This document shows positions 53,801-61,790 of a DNA stretch of 64,000 nt, piece by piece. Each line of letters starts with the position of its first letter. The stretch's first letter is position 1. Below the pieces are notes generated by a model, which worked only from the letters and a program-made list of their open reading frames with translations, was not told the DNA's origin and did not search any database. The DNA is from UBA1535 sp002323775 (lineage in GTDB: Bacteria; Bacillota; Clostridia; Tissierellales; Sedimentibacteraceae): assembly GCA_031993545.1 (NCBI GenBank), contig DAMAHZ010000003.1, positions 1 to 64,000 on the forward strand, written 5' to 3'. Position numbers and translations under genes: made by a program.

Positions 53801-55056
53801 TATCCGTAATCTCAAATAATTTATTATACAGCTTTTTTGAGAATTTAGGATTAAATTCAGATAAACTGTTAAAGCCAATGCAAGCGAATATATCTAAAGC
53901 GGTTAAAGAAAAAATTACATCAAAGCTTAACCTCTTAACTAAAATTAGCTATGGTATGATGGGCGGAGATAAGTTAGTTGATTCTATGGTAGAGAAAATT
54001 TTATCAGATAAGCTTCCTAAGTTAATTTCTAGTAAAAAATCTTCTTTATATGATAGCTGTTCCAATTACTTAAATAATAAGTTTCTTAATTTAAGTTTAT
54101 CGGAATTTGGGATGTCATTAAATTCAGATATTATCGCTAATACAGAGTTTTGTAATATTAATGGTGTAATAAGTACCGCAATAGATTTTATTGATAAGAA
54201 AATGGCTTGTATAAAAGTTAAGACCTTATTAGAGCCTTTATCTCTTAATAATATGGATATAATTTTTTCAATCTATAACAAAGAAGTATCTGCTTTAATA
54301 GAAAAATTAAATTCAAAATTAATTACAAATAAGGATGATATTTTATCTTCTTTTAATGTATTTATTAGTAATTATTTAAACGATACAATGAAAAATACTA
54401 GCATAGATATTGTATTTAAAAATATAAGCTCTGAAGATTTTAAAAATATTTCTGATAGTATTATAAATGTACTGTTTGAAGAAAGATTAGTTGAAAAAAA
54501 TGTTTCTATCACTTTAAACTGTATCAAAAATTATGATAGGAAATTATGTGTATCAGAAATTATTAGCAAGGATGAATTTATTGAAAAATTTGAAAAACTT
54601 GTTGATAATTTATCCGAAAGAATAAATTTAACTAACGACAAGATATCTGTAAATAATGAAACAGCAAACACAAGCGATTTGCATAACTCTGCAAAGCTTA
54701 TATTTACAAGAATTATTGATGATATATTAAGCCAGGCTTCCAAAAATGGTTTTGCTTTTATTAATAATGAGTCAAAGGAATATTTACTAAGCAAAACTTC
54801 TGATGCTGTCATATTATCACTAAGAAATAATCTAAGCTCTATGCTAAATGACATTGAGTTTGACAAGATAGCTAGGGAGCAAATAATAGAGACGAGTCCT
54901 AAAAAAATTCACATGATGTTTAACTCATTTGCTGGTAAATATTTCAGAAGCTTAATACTTTATGGTTTCTTGGGAGCAGTATTTGGAATAAATACAATAC
55001 TAGGCCTAACTCTTGCAGCTGCATACGGAGTCAAAAGCATTGTAAAAAAATCTTAA
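50818..55056 (+). CDS. Giant tandem DUF445 membrane protein
   Basis: 1412 residues, over three times the usual DUF445 length. Two complete modules: module 1 begins with PLLGAAAGYITNEYAINMLF and PKTREAFIENVSTLVEEDI, has a long Asn/Lys/Ser-rich helical middle, and ends in TM about 660-680 (IMIFGAMLGLMAGFILAFL). Module 2 begins at about 686 with GYLTNAIAITMLFRPYKEIK and FSIGYIAKNKENLADGMSQA and ends in TM about 1385-1405. The helices between are probably extended coiled coils between membranes or inside the cell. Function of DUF445 unknown; a YheB relative is spore-related in Bacillus. Starts with GGAG ten bases upstream. Confidence 0.85.
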   Translation: MNMPLLNLIIQPLLGAAAGYITNEYAINMLFKTYTPLKLGGVIPKTREAFIENVSTLVEEDIINKEKVEKILNDEAFTKNFDALIQDFFTKSIYEVTDNLSIGDNPFTDKALLDAEKFINEQISLKLPELISSLAEQVKLCDVLDKTQISVVVERLYSYLLNILKDTKISDKLVLNVLNNNENISLMDIVGYDASAIISQNISDLLVENLAYAKKSDNNFYDINSLINETFEKANIPSLLFEFSEKFINENESKLQDRILSIFDNITTSDEFNKTSLEFSQKLLEYAKYLDMPLLILVDKSCINNFRDILYKESSDLSNLLLSFVNSNKTELQNMIEEALNETINEQDTAKRAVLSMAKGSILSSIAKNDISDVTSEYFQNSNNRLNLCTLASAKLKEYLSSTTISQAIDILEKKEILSAEALSEFLLTYISSNGKNIINRVLAYIKEQITNEDFKKDIILKLRNAFIDKIVLSSKTTDLLNSQLSIYLTRLFDTKFKDILKADFNNSPDITDKLTYENLAQDNFSFNDYIYNYLEQNKEKIVEALSSNISNFVQDKNINEILNDDLSDKINTSSCNFAYGKVNEIKEKISEEKAYDLYDKLNNIDNLHKNSSKLLKDGVINNLDSLLHRFVKGLSFKNLSQLDDDNLIEMAQSFIGNNLKPIMIFGAMLGLMAGFILAFLQPNNNVFALVSISGIITCALVGYLTNAIAITMLFRPYKEIKILRYIPFFRHFSIGYIAKNKENLADGMSQAISEYLLTKESMNELIDTYKDSIKDSIICNASKNNYELINNAFMSNKDKITSSICDYATEALSTNKNNISTAIANELENIKLNDLLQNEDNFFENNNIKKSSFEGKISEYIINSKLYFSELILKYLLEMGKINSTKSKPMSSRSIASILPESITTNINRLVANASNNGYEELIGMINYENIKNFAIEHDGDYQKFISKSLSDIFSTKDLLSIRNSSKITDDFFKTINKALNSQEKIGEIFNKKISVISNNLLYSFFENLGLNSDKLLKPMQANISKAVKEKITSKLNLLTKISYGMMGGDKLVDSMVEKILSDKLPKLISSKKSSLYDSCSNYLNNKFLNLSLSEFGMSLNSDIIANTEFCNINGVISTAIDFIDKKMACIKVKTLLEPLSLNNMDIIFSIYNKEVSALIEKLNSKLITNKDDILSSFNVFISNYLNDTMKNTSIDIVFKNISSEDFKNISDSIINVLFEERLVEKNVSITLNCIKNYDRKLCVSEIISKDEFIEKFEKLVDNLSERINLTNDKISVNNETANTSDLHNSAKLIFTRIIDDILSQASKNGFAFINNESKEYLLSKTSDAVILSLRNNLSSMLNDIEFDKIAREQIIETSPKKIHMMFNSFAGKYFRSLILYGFLGAVFGINTILGLTLAAAYGVKSIVKKS

Positions 55057-55098
55057 ATCAAAAGATTTAAAAAATATAAATGAAAGTGAGAAACAATT

Positions 55099-55680
55099 AT
55101 GAAAAAATCATTACCAGCATCCAACAATTTTTGTCCGCAAACGCTGTTTGTATACGGAACATACAATGACGATGGCACCCCAGACTTTGGCTTGTTTTGC
55201 TGGGTAAGCTACTATTGGGGAGAAAATCTCGGCGTCATGGCGGCAATATGTCAGGACAAGCGTACACGAGATAACATTCGAGCAAATGGAGTTTTTTCAA
55301 TGGGAATGGTCACTGAAGAATTGCTACCGCTTGCTGATTATTTTGGTGGTAAATCTGGCTACGACGAGGATAAAATGAATATTTCTGTAGGAATTGAGAA
55401 AGGACATATACTTAATGTTCCTGTATTGGAAAAATGCCCTTGGACCTTTGAATTAGAAGTTGACAAGACATTTCAAGACAACGGTGTAGATGTTTATCTA
55501 TGTAAAATTCGAAATGTGCTAGCTGATGAAGCTCTGTGTGACGTTTCTGTCAATGCTGAAGATAAACTTAATACTATCCGACCGGTTCATACAGTTGGCG
55601 GTACATATTTTTCATGGGATGGCCGTTCTTTAGGTAAATGGGGAGAGCTGAAAAAGAAGCTTAATGAAAACGGGAATTAA
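55099..55680 (+). CDS. Flavin reductase family protein
   Basis: 193 residues. FMN-binding split-barrel signs: NFCPQTLFVYGTYNDDGTPD, FCWVSYYW, AAICQDKRTRDNI, FSMGMVTEEL, then PWTFELEVDKTF and VGGTYFSWDGRSLGKWG. Related proteins are flavoredoxins or FMN reductases that pass electrons to partner oxidoreductases. It lies 42 bases after the DUF445 gene on the same strand. Confidence 0.87.
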   Translation: MKKSLPASNNFCPQTLFVYGTYNDDGTPDFGLFCWVSYYWGENLGVMAAICQDKRTRDNIRANGVFSMGMVTEELLPLADYFGGKSGYDEDKMNISVGIEKGHILNVPVLEKCPWTFELEVDKTFQDNGVDVYLCKIRNVLADEALCDVSVNAEDKLNTIRPVHTVGGTYFSWDGRSLGKWGELKKKLNENGN

Positions 55681-55998
55681 TTGATATATCATTGAGAAAG
55701 TGAATTGCTTTTGACAGCATAATCAAGACTCTGTATCAACTAAGTACCCAGAGATTAAAACGAAACATACAACTACCAAGGGGCTGTCGCAAAATAAATT
55801 TTATACACTATATATAGCTTGATATCTTAATAAATGCAGCTATATATAGTGTATTTGTTTTATTTTTCGACAGCCCCTTTTAAGTGCTTTTATTAAACGC
55901 AATACATTATTTGCAAGTCTTTTATTAACTGAAAATTATGGGTTGTATCAAACATTAAGCCCAAGTGTTCACTGCATTGTATTAATATAATACAAACA
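55681..55998. other. Intergenic region with MITE-like palindrome
   Basis: 318 bases between convergent flavin reductase and cysE. The main content is the palindromic element at 55778-55879; no ORF or promoter otherwise. Confidence 0.5.
55778..55879. mobile_element. MITE-like palindromic element, 102 bp
   Basis: Terminal inverted repeats AAGGGGCTGTCG/CGACAGCCCCTT with a second inner inverted repeat ATACACTATATATAGCT. GGGGCTGTCG ends are common in clostridial IS (IS1182-like) and their non-autonomous derivatives. No transposase inside. As RNA it folds into one long hairpin and probably also terminates both convergent genes. No clear target duplication. Confidence 0.6.
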
Positions 55999-56553
55999 TC
56001 ATATCATATATTCAGTAAAATAGGATATCTTATTACTGCTGACTTCTTTAGCAGGTATCCCAACTACTGCGGTATTTGGGTTTGTATTTCTTAAAACCAC
56101 AGAATTTGCTCCTACTCTCGTTCCTGCGGCAAGATATATATTGCCTAAAACCTTAGAGCCTGCTCCAATTATTACATTATCACCTATCGTTGGGTGTCTT
56201 TTCCCTTTTTCTTTTCCCGTTCCGCCTAATGTAACTCCGTGATACATCGTCACATTGTCGCCTATCTCAGCCGTTTCACCTATAACAACGCCCATTCCAT
56301 GGTCAATAAAAAGTCCCTTTCCGATTTTCGCACCTGGATGAATTTCTATGCCTGTTAAAAATCGTGAAATATTAGAAATCAACCTTGCTAAAAAGAACCA
56401 CTTCTTAGTAAAGAAAAAATGAGATATCTTGTGACTTATTATTGCATTGATATGAGGATAGAGGAGAAACACTTCTATTCGGCTTCTTGCTGCTGGGTCT
56501 CTATCAAAAACAGAATCTATATCGCTGATAATCGATTTAATGAATTTAATCAT
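55999..56553 (-). CDS. cysE: Serine O-acetyltransferase
   Basis: 184 residues, short form. N-terminal helical part (DPAARSRIEVFLLYPHINAI), then left-handed beta-helix hexapeptides: GIEIHPGAKIGKGLFIDHG, VVIGETAEIGDNVTMYHGV, GGTGKEKGKRHPTIGDNV and GAGSKVLGNIYL, with catalytic His/Asp. It makes O-acetylserine for CysK, 43 bases upstream in the same operon. Confidence 0.96.
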   Translation of the reverse strand: MIKFIKSIISDIDSVFDRDPAARSRIEVFLLYPHINAIISHKISHFFFTKKWFFLARLISNISRFLTGIEIHPGAKIGKGLFIDHGMGVVIGETAEIGDNVTMYHGVTLGGTGKEKGKRHPTIGDNVIIGAGSKVLGNIYLAAGTRVGANSVVLRNTNPNTAVVGIPAKEVSSNKISYFTEYMI

Positions 56554-56595
56554 CTTAACTCACTCCTTGTATAATTATTTTTATCATAATCCCTT

Positions 56596-57495
56596 TTAAT
56601 CATTATAATTCAGAATAGATAAGTATTTTTCACCACCATCTGGGGAAATAGTGACAATTTTTTTACCGGATCCGTATTTTTGTGCAAGCTTCCTTGCTGC
56701 GCATACATTCGCTCCTGTAGATATTCCTACAAGCATCCCAATTAATTTTGACACTTCAACAGCAGTATTTTCTGCTTCTTCATCGCTTACTCTAAGAATG
56801 TCACTCGCATACTGACCATCATATATGCTTGGAATAAAACCCGCTCCTATACCTTGTATTTTGTGTTTACCTGGATTTTCACCAGACAGAACAGCCGAAG
56901 CCTTAGGCTCTGCCGCAATTGTAATTATATTTTTGTTATATTCTTTTAATCTCTTTGATACTCCTGTAAATGTACCTCCTGTACCAACTCCTGCTACAAA
57001 TATATCCAAGTCACTGATTTGTTTTATTATTTCATTGCCTGTTGTCATATAATGAATTTCTGAATTAGCCTTATTGTTAAATTGGTCAGGCATAAAATAT
57101 TTTTTATCCTCCAGAAGAAGCTCATTAGCCTTTTTAATAGCACCGCTCATTCCTTTGCTGCCATCTGTTAATATCAGGCTTGCTCCATATGATTTTATGA
57201 GATTTCGTCTTTCCTCGCTCATGGTTTCCGGCATAACTATAATTACCTTGTATCCCAGAACTCTCCCCATAAGGGCTAGTGATATTCCTGTATTTCCGCT
57301 TGTAGGCTCTACTATAACGCTATCTTCCTCTAATAATTTCTTTTCTATTGCATCTCTTATAAGTCCAAGCGCAGCTCTGTCCTTTACACTTCCGCTGGGA
57401 TTAAATTTCTCCATTTTTATAAATATATTTTCATTTGGAAGCTTTATAATAGGAGTATTCCCTATAAGATTTAATGTGCTAAATTTTTCGTTCAT
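56596..57495 (-). CDS. cysK: Cysteine synthase A
   Basis: 299 residues from the ATG at 57495 (GGAG eight bases upstream); a frame open to 57618 is leader sequence. NPSGSVKDRAALG (PLP Lys), PTSGNTGISLALM, GVGTGGTFTGVS, GIGAGFIPSI and SPDGGEKYLS. It joins O-acetylserine and sulfide to give cysteine. The leader holds a cysteine-type T-box. Confidence 0.97.
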   Translation of the reverse strand: MNEKFSTLNLIGNTPIIKLPNENIFIKMEKFNPSGSVKDRAALGLIRDAIEKKLLEEDSVIVEPTSGNTGISLALMGRVLGYKVIIVMPETMSEERRNLIKSYGASLILTDGSKGMSGAIKKANELLLEDKKYFMPDQFNNKANSEIHYMTTGNEIIKQISDLDIFVAGVGTGGTFTGVSKRLKEYNKNIITIAAEPKASAVLSGENPGKHKIQGIGAGFIPSIYDGQYASDILRVSDEEAENTAVEVSKLIGMLVGISTGANVCAARKLAQKYGSGKKIVTISPDGGEKYLSILNYND

Positions 57496-57585
57496 AATTT
57501 TTCTCCTTCTATCTTTAATAAAATTAGTTTTATATAAGTTTAATAATCGTAATGCTGATAAATTCAAAGTATTAGGTATAAAAAA

Positions 57586-57850
57586 ACCGCCTTTAAGCGT
57601 ACAATATAAATTATACACTTAGAGACGGTTTATGTATTCTACCGCGGTTCCACTCTATTTGGCTATAAAAAGCCCAACTCTAGTTCAAGCACATTTCATG
57701 CTCTATTAATATAACGGTTAAACCCGTGGCAGCCTACTGCTAAACTTCGGTACCAAGCTCAAAAGGGCACTTCATACGCAATTCCAATAAGTATTCTCTC
57801 AGCAACTAAATACTCTCTCTTGATTTTCCTTACATATTACTTTCCTTTAT
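57586..57850 (-). promoter_or_regulatory. T-box riboswitch (cysteine) ahead of cysK-cysE
   Basis: On the minus strand the T-box core GAGTGGAACCGCGGTAGA is at about 57636-57655. Upstream lie Stem I features (AGAGAGAGTATTTAG, GCTGAGAGAATAC) and a candidate specifier TGC (57780-57778) after GGAAT, matching Cys. Downstream, AAACCG...TAAGTGT pairs with ACGCTTA...GCGGTTT and is followed by TTTTTT as the terminator. Uncharged tRNA-Cys would switch on cysteine synthesis. Confidence 0.9.
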
Positions 57851-58016
57851 CTACGCAAATTATTAAATTTACAATTTTAAGAAAATATAAAAATTTTCTT
57901 ATTTATATATTATATTCGTTTTTATAAAAAATGCAACTAAAATTTTTATTGTGTTTTTTATTTTTATGCTTATAATGTTAAATATATAAATTTAAAAAAT
58001 TATTTACATATTGCTA

Positions 58017-58047
58017 TTGACATTGACGTCGTGTCGTGCTTTATACT
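58017..58047 (+). promoter_or_regulatory. MerR-type promoter with 19-bp spacer
   Basis: TTGACA, 19 bases, TATACT. The long spacer is a hallmark of promoters activated by MerR-family regulators by DNA twisting. It lies 35 bases before the MerR gene, suggesting self-activation. The spacer contains a GTCGTGTCGTG repeat rather than a clean dyad. Confidence 0.6.
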
Positions 58048-58081
58048 TAAAAACAGAAGGGAGATGAAGGCATTGTATCTA

Positions 58082-59053
58082 ATGACAATCAGTGAAGTAT
58101 CAAAAAATTTTAATATTTCGAGCAGAACGCTTCGTTACTATGAGCAGATAAACCTCATAAAGAGCCAGAAAAAAGATAATTACGCTTACCGTACATATGA
58201 TGAAGATACTATAAGGCGTTTGCAGCAAATAATCGTTCTGCGTAAATTACGTATTCCTCTAAAGCAGATTAAATTTATTTTTGAAGATGCAGAGAAATCC
58301 CGTATGCTTGAAATATTTCAGGAAAATATTACTGAACTCGATATTGAAATATCTGCTCTTAATACTATAAAAAGTATTTTGCAATCTTTAGTCAATCGTT
58401 TAAACGAGAGCACAAAAATCAATATCAACTTAAACCTACTTCAAGACGATTATATTCTAAAAATCGTTGCGCCTTTAAGCCTTACTAAAATAAATTTTAA
58501 AGAGGAGAGGTCAATGGACGAATTAAACAAAGCAAGTGAAAGTTTGAGCAAGTTAAGTGACAGTAATGTAAGAATTATCTATCTGCCGCCTGCTACAGTG
58601 GCAAGCATTAATTGCATCGGAGGTATGCCCGAAATTGAAAGTGCCAATTTATTATCTAAATTTATTGAAGAAGCAAAGCTTTATGAGATAAAGCCTGATT
58701 TTAGACATTATGGCTTTAACAATCCAAATGGCAGTATGCCGGATGGAAGTGACCACGGTTATGAAAGATGGCTTACAATTCCAGAGAATTTTGAAGTTAA
58801 GCCACCTTTTACCAAAAGACAATTTACGGGAGGATTGTACTGCGCTCATATGATTCCTATGGGAGCTTTTGACGAATGGTTTAAACTACTCGAATGGACA
58901 CAGAATAACAGCAAGTATGAATTAGATATAGAAGGCGAACTATCAGAAAGAGAGTGCTTAGAAGAACATCTTAATTATATTAATAAGTTTATGCTGTCTC
59001 CTGATGATTCAAGCATCCAGATAGATTTACTCCTGCCAATAAAGGAAAAGTAG
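58082..59053 (+). CDS. MerR family regulator with effector-binding domain
   Basis: 323 residues from the ATG at 58082; a TTG at 58073 with GGGAG nine bases upstream is an alternative start. HTH: TISEVSKNFNISSRTLRYYEQINLI, then RRLQQIIVLRKLRIPLKQI and a coiled coil (about 75-115). The C-terminal part (about 160-320) is a GyrI/BmrR-like ligand domain with FRHYGFNNPNGSMPDGS, YERWLTIPENFE and GGLYCAHMIPMG. Probably a drug- or metabolite-responsive regulator; no efflux gene is adjacent. Confidence 0.9.
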   Translation: MTISEVSKNFNISSRTLRYYEQINLIKSQKKDNYAYRTYDEDTIRRLQQIIVLRKLRIPLKQIKFIFEDAEKSRMLEIFQENITELDIEISALNTIKSILQSLVNRLNESTKININLNLLQDDYILKIVAPLSLTKINFKEERSMDELNKASESLSKLSDSNVRIIYLPPATVASINCIGGMPEIESANLLSKFIEEAKLYEIKPDFRHYGFNNPNGSMPDGSDHGYERWLTIPENFEVKPPFTKRQFTGGLYCAHMIPMGAFDEWFKLLEWTQNNSKYELDIEGELSERECLEEHLNYINKFMLSPDDSSIQIDLLLPIKEK

Positions 59054-59213
59054 ACAAAATAATATCCAAAATAGCTCTTTACATTCCAAATACATTGTGA
59101 TAATATTTATTCAAATTTTGATGTCTATTTATAATAGATGGATTTTAAATGTTTCTCAAACTGATATACAGTGAAAGTTGCATAGCAGCTTTTTAATAAA
59201 GGATGTGAAGTAT

Positions 59214-60581
59214 ATGTTGGATAATAATGTTTATAGAATGATTGTGGAGCAGCTCGATGGTGCTGTTATAACAGATAAGGACGGTAGATATGTGTATGTG
59301 ACAAAATCCTGGGAAGAATATTTTGGCACAAAACTTGAGAATGTCAAAGGAAAGTTTGTTAGAGACCTTGTTCCCACAACAAAAATCCACGAAGCCTTGG
59401 AAACGAAAAAACCTATAACAGGAATTCCAATACCAACAAAAGGAAAAGGAAACAGACAAAGCTTCTGTAACTATATCCCTATCATAATAAATGACGAGGT
59501 TGTTGCAGGATTTATTTATATAATTTTCAATACAGAAGAAAAAGCTGTCCAATTTGCGGATAAACTCAACGAAATGAAGCAAGAGCTTCAGTATTATCAG
59601 CAAGAACTCAGCAAGCTACGTAAATCTAAATATAACATTGATGATATCATTGGTAAAAGCAGTGCAATTATTAATTTAAAAGAACAGATTAAAAGAGCGG
59701 CTCATTCATCATCTAATGTCTTAATTGAAGGTGAAACTGGAGTTGGAAAGGAATTAGTAGCAAATTCTATACATGATTTAAGTATTCGTTCTATTAAACC
59801 TTTAATTAAGGTCAACTGTGCGGCAATACCTTCTGAATTGTTTGAATCCGAGCTATTTGGATATGAATATGGAGCATTTACTGGAGCTAAAAGAGAAGGT
59901 AAGCAAGGAAAGTTTGAGATGGCTAATGAGGGGACTTTGTTTCTTGATGAAATTAATCAATTATCAACAATTGCCCAGCCAAAGCTACTTAGAGTTTTAC
60001 AGGAAAAAGAAATTGAAAAAATTGGCGGGAAGAATAGCATCCCAATAAATACGAGATTAATCGTAGCTACAAATACCTGTCTTGAGAAAATGATTAAAGA
60101 TAAAACTTTCAGAGAGGACCTATATTATAGATTAAATGTAATAAATATAAAAATTCCATCTTTAAGAGAAAGAAAAGAAGATATACCTTTGCTTATAGAA
60201 AACATGATAGATAAGTTGAATTTTCAACTTGGCTTGAACGTACAAGGTATTAGCTCGAGTGCAATCGACAGGCTTATGGATTATGATTGGCCCGGAAATG
60301 TCAGAGAATTGCAAAATGTCATAGAACGTGCAATGAATATGGCCCTGTCTGGCAACTTAAATTCAAACCATTTTGATGAATATTTTCAAAATAAAATGCT
60401 AAAGCACAGTGTCAGCAACAGAGAAATACTACCCTTAAAATTAGCAAAGAGCGATACAGAAAAAGAAATAATTATAAAAAGTTTAGAAAAAAATAACAAC
60501 AATAAGACCAAGTGTGCTAAAGAGCTTGGAATATCAAGAACTATGTTATATAAAAAGCTTGAACAATACGATATTATGTAA
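59214..60581 (+). CDS. PAS-containing sigma-54-dependent transcriptional activator
   Basis: 455 residues from the ATG at 59214 (AAGGATG eight bases upstream). N-terminal PAS (about 5-115: VITDKDGRYVYVTKSWEEYFG), coiled linker, AAA+ domain with GETGVGKELVANSIH (Walker A), ELFGYEYGAFTGA (GAFTGA loop that contacts sigma-54), GTLFLDEI (Walker B) and R-finger region, then Fis-type HTH (TKCAKELGISRTMLYKKL). It would activate the -24/-12 promoter located 255 bases downstream of its stop, in answer to a ligand sensed by PAS. Confidence 0.95.
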   Translation: MLDNNVYRMIVEQLDGAVITDKDGRYVYVTKSWEEYFGTKLENVKGKFVRDLVPTTKIHEALETKKPITGIPIPTKGKGNRQSFCNYIPIIINDEVVAGFIYIIFNTEEKAVQFADKLNEMKQELQYYQQELSKLRKSKYNIDDIIGKSSAIINLKEQIKRAAHSSSNVLIEGETGVGKELVANSIHDLSIRSIKPLIKVNCAAIPSELFESELFGYEYGAFTGAKREGKQGKFEMANEGTLFLDEINQLSTIAQPKLLRVLQEKEIEKIGGKNSIPINTRLIVATNTCLEKMIKDKTFREDLYYRLNVINIKIPSLRERKEDIPLLIENMIDKLNFQLGLNVQGISSSAIDRLMDYDWPGNVRELQNVIERAMNMALSGNLNSNHFDEYFQNKMLKHSVSNREILPLKLAKSDTEKEIIIKSLEKNNNNKTKCAKELGISRTMLYKKLEQYDIM

Positions 60582-60593
60582 ATTTTTATTTAC
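60578..60593. promoter_or_regulatory. Candidate enhancer site 1 for the sigma-54 activator
   Basis: GTAAATTTTTATTTAC, 6-bp arms GTAAAT/ATTTAC, overlapping the stop codon of the activator gene. An almost identical site lies exactly 90 bases downstream. Confidence 0.65.
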
Positions 60594-60667
60594 GTCAACT
60601 AAAGTTTACACATAGACAGAAAAAAGCTTATTTTATTAGAAAAATCGACAATCAAAAACTATTTTAT

Positions 60668-60683
60668 GTAAATATTTATTTAC
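60668..60683. promoter_or_regulatory. Candidate enhancer site 2 for the sigma-54 activator
   Basis: GTAAATATTTATTTAC, same arms as site 1 and the same TAT before it. About 170 bases upstream of the -24/-12 promoter, the normal distance for sigma-54 enhancers. Confidence 0.65.
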
Positions 60684-60687
60684 ACTA

Positions 60688-60730
60688 AAAACAGCTTGAA
60701 TACTTATATGTATACAGGCTGTTTTATTTT
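60688..60730 (+). terminator. Possible terminator of the activator gene
   Basis: AAACAGC...ATAC pairs imperfectly with GTAT...GGCTGTTT, followed by TATTTTAATTT. Imperfect stem, moderate confidence. Confidence 0.55.
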
Positions 60731-60835
60731 AATTTAATTTTTTTAAAAATTATATATTAATTTATTGTTGTAATTTTAACAATTTTTGATTTTCAATCTA
60801 TATGTTAATAATTTATTTTTACTTAAATTTATCAG

Positions 60836-60852
60836 TTGGCACATTTGTTGCT
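60836..60852 (+). promoter_or_regulatory. Sigma-54 (-24/-12) promoter
   Basis: TTGGCAC-N5-TTGCT has the invariant GG and GC at standard spacing. The start of transcription should be near 60863, about 118 bases before the cyclase-family gene. Confidence 0.9.
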
Positions 60853-60980
60853 TTAATAAGATTATGATAATAAATCATAATAATAATTTTATAAAAATAT
60901 GACAAAAAATATATAAAATTATTTTATTATCTATATTAGGGAATAGTAATAAAATTTACTTTTAGGAGGAAAATAAAAAA

Positions 60981-61751
60981 ATGAAGATTGTAGATTTAAG
61001 TATAAGCTTAGAAAGTGGAATTCCAAGTGATCCACCACCGCAAATTCCTTATATTGAATACAGAAACCATAAGGATACGGCAGAGGAAATGACAGCTTAT
61101 TTTGGTGATGCAACAGTTGATGACTTGCCAGAAGGAAATGGATGGGCAATTGAATTTATTAAATTATCGACACATTCAGGAACTCATATTGACGCTCCAT
61201 ATCATTATTATCCAACAATGAATGGCGGAGAACGTGCATGGACTATTGATGAAGTGCCGCTAGATTGGTTTTACGGACACGCAGTAGTGGTTGATTTCAG
61301 AGATAAGCCAGATGGATATAAGGTTGAAGTAGCAGATTTCGTAGAGTATTTTAACAAAATAAATTATAAATTGCAAGCAAAGGATATTGTTCTTGTAAAT
61401 ACTGGAGCAAGTAAAAAATGGGGAACTAAAGAATACTTAGTTTCCGGATGTGGAATGTCAAAGGAAGCAACTTTATGGCTTATTAAGCAAGGCGTTAGAG
61501 TGGTAGGTACTGATGGATGGAGCTGGGACAGACCTCTCCCATATATAGGAAAAGAGTTTTCTGAAACTAAAAACAAGGACATCATTTGGGAGGCTCACAG
61601 AGCAGGAATTGAAGAAGCATATTGTCATATTGAAAAATTGACTAACTTAGAAGCTTTGCCAATAACAGGAAGTAAATTTTTCTGCTTCCCATTCAAGATT
61701 AAAAATGCAAGTGCAGGCTGGATTAGAGCCGTTGCATTTGTAGAAGAATAA
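60981..61751 (+). CDS. Cyclase family (kynurenine formamidase-like) metal hydrolase
   Basis: 256 residues. LSTHSGTHIDAPYHYYP is the H-x-G-T-H-x-D metal motif of the cyclase/kynurenine formamidase family; later a DGWSWDR and GIEEAYCHIEKL segment with further ligands. The family hydrolyses amides, or cyclic or acyl substrates, with Zn/Mn. First gene of the sigma-54 operon with a Na+ symporter and a BKACE enzyme, so it probably acts early in breakdown of an imported amide or keto acid. GGAGG before the ATG. Confidence 0.92.
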   Translation: MKIVDLSISLESGIPSDPPPQIPYIEYRNHKDTAEEMTAYFGDATVDDLPEGNGWAIEFIKLSTHSGTHIDAPYHYYPTMNGGERAWTIDEVPLDWFYGHAVVVDFRDKPDGYKVEVADFVEYFNKINYKLQAKDIVLVNTGASKKWGTKEYLVSGCGMSKEATLWLIKQGVRVVGTDGWSWDRPLPYIGKEFSETKNKDIIWEAHRAGIEEAYCHIEKLTNLEALPITGSKFFCFPFKIKNASAGWIRAVAFVEE

Positions 61752-61790
61752 AAATTTAATTTAAGCTTAAATCTATAAGGAGGATTTAAA

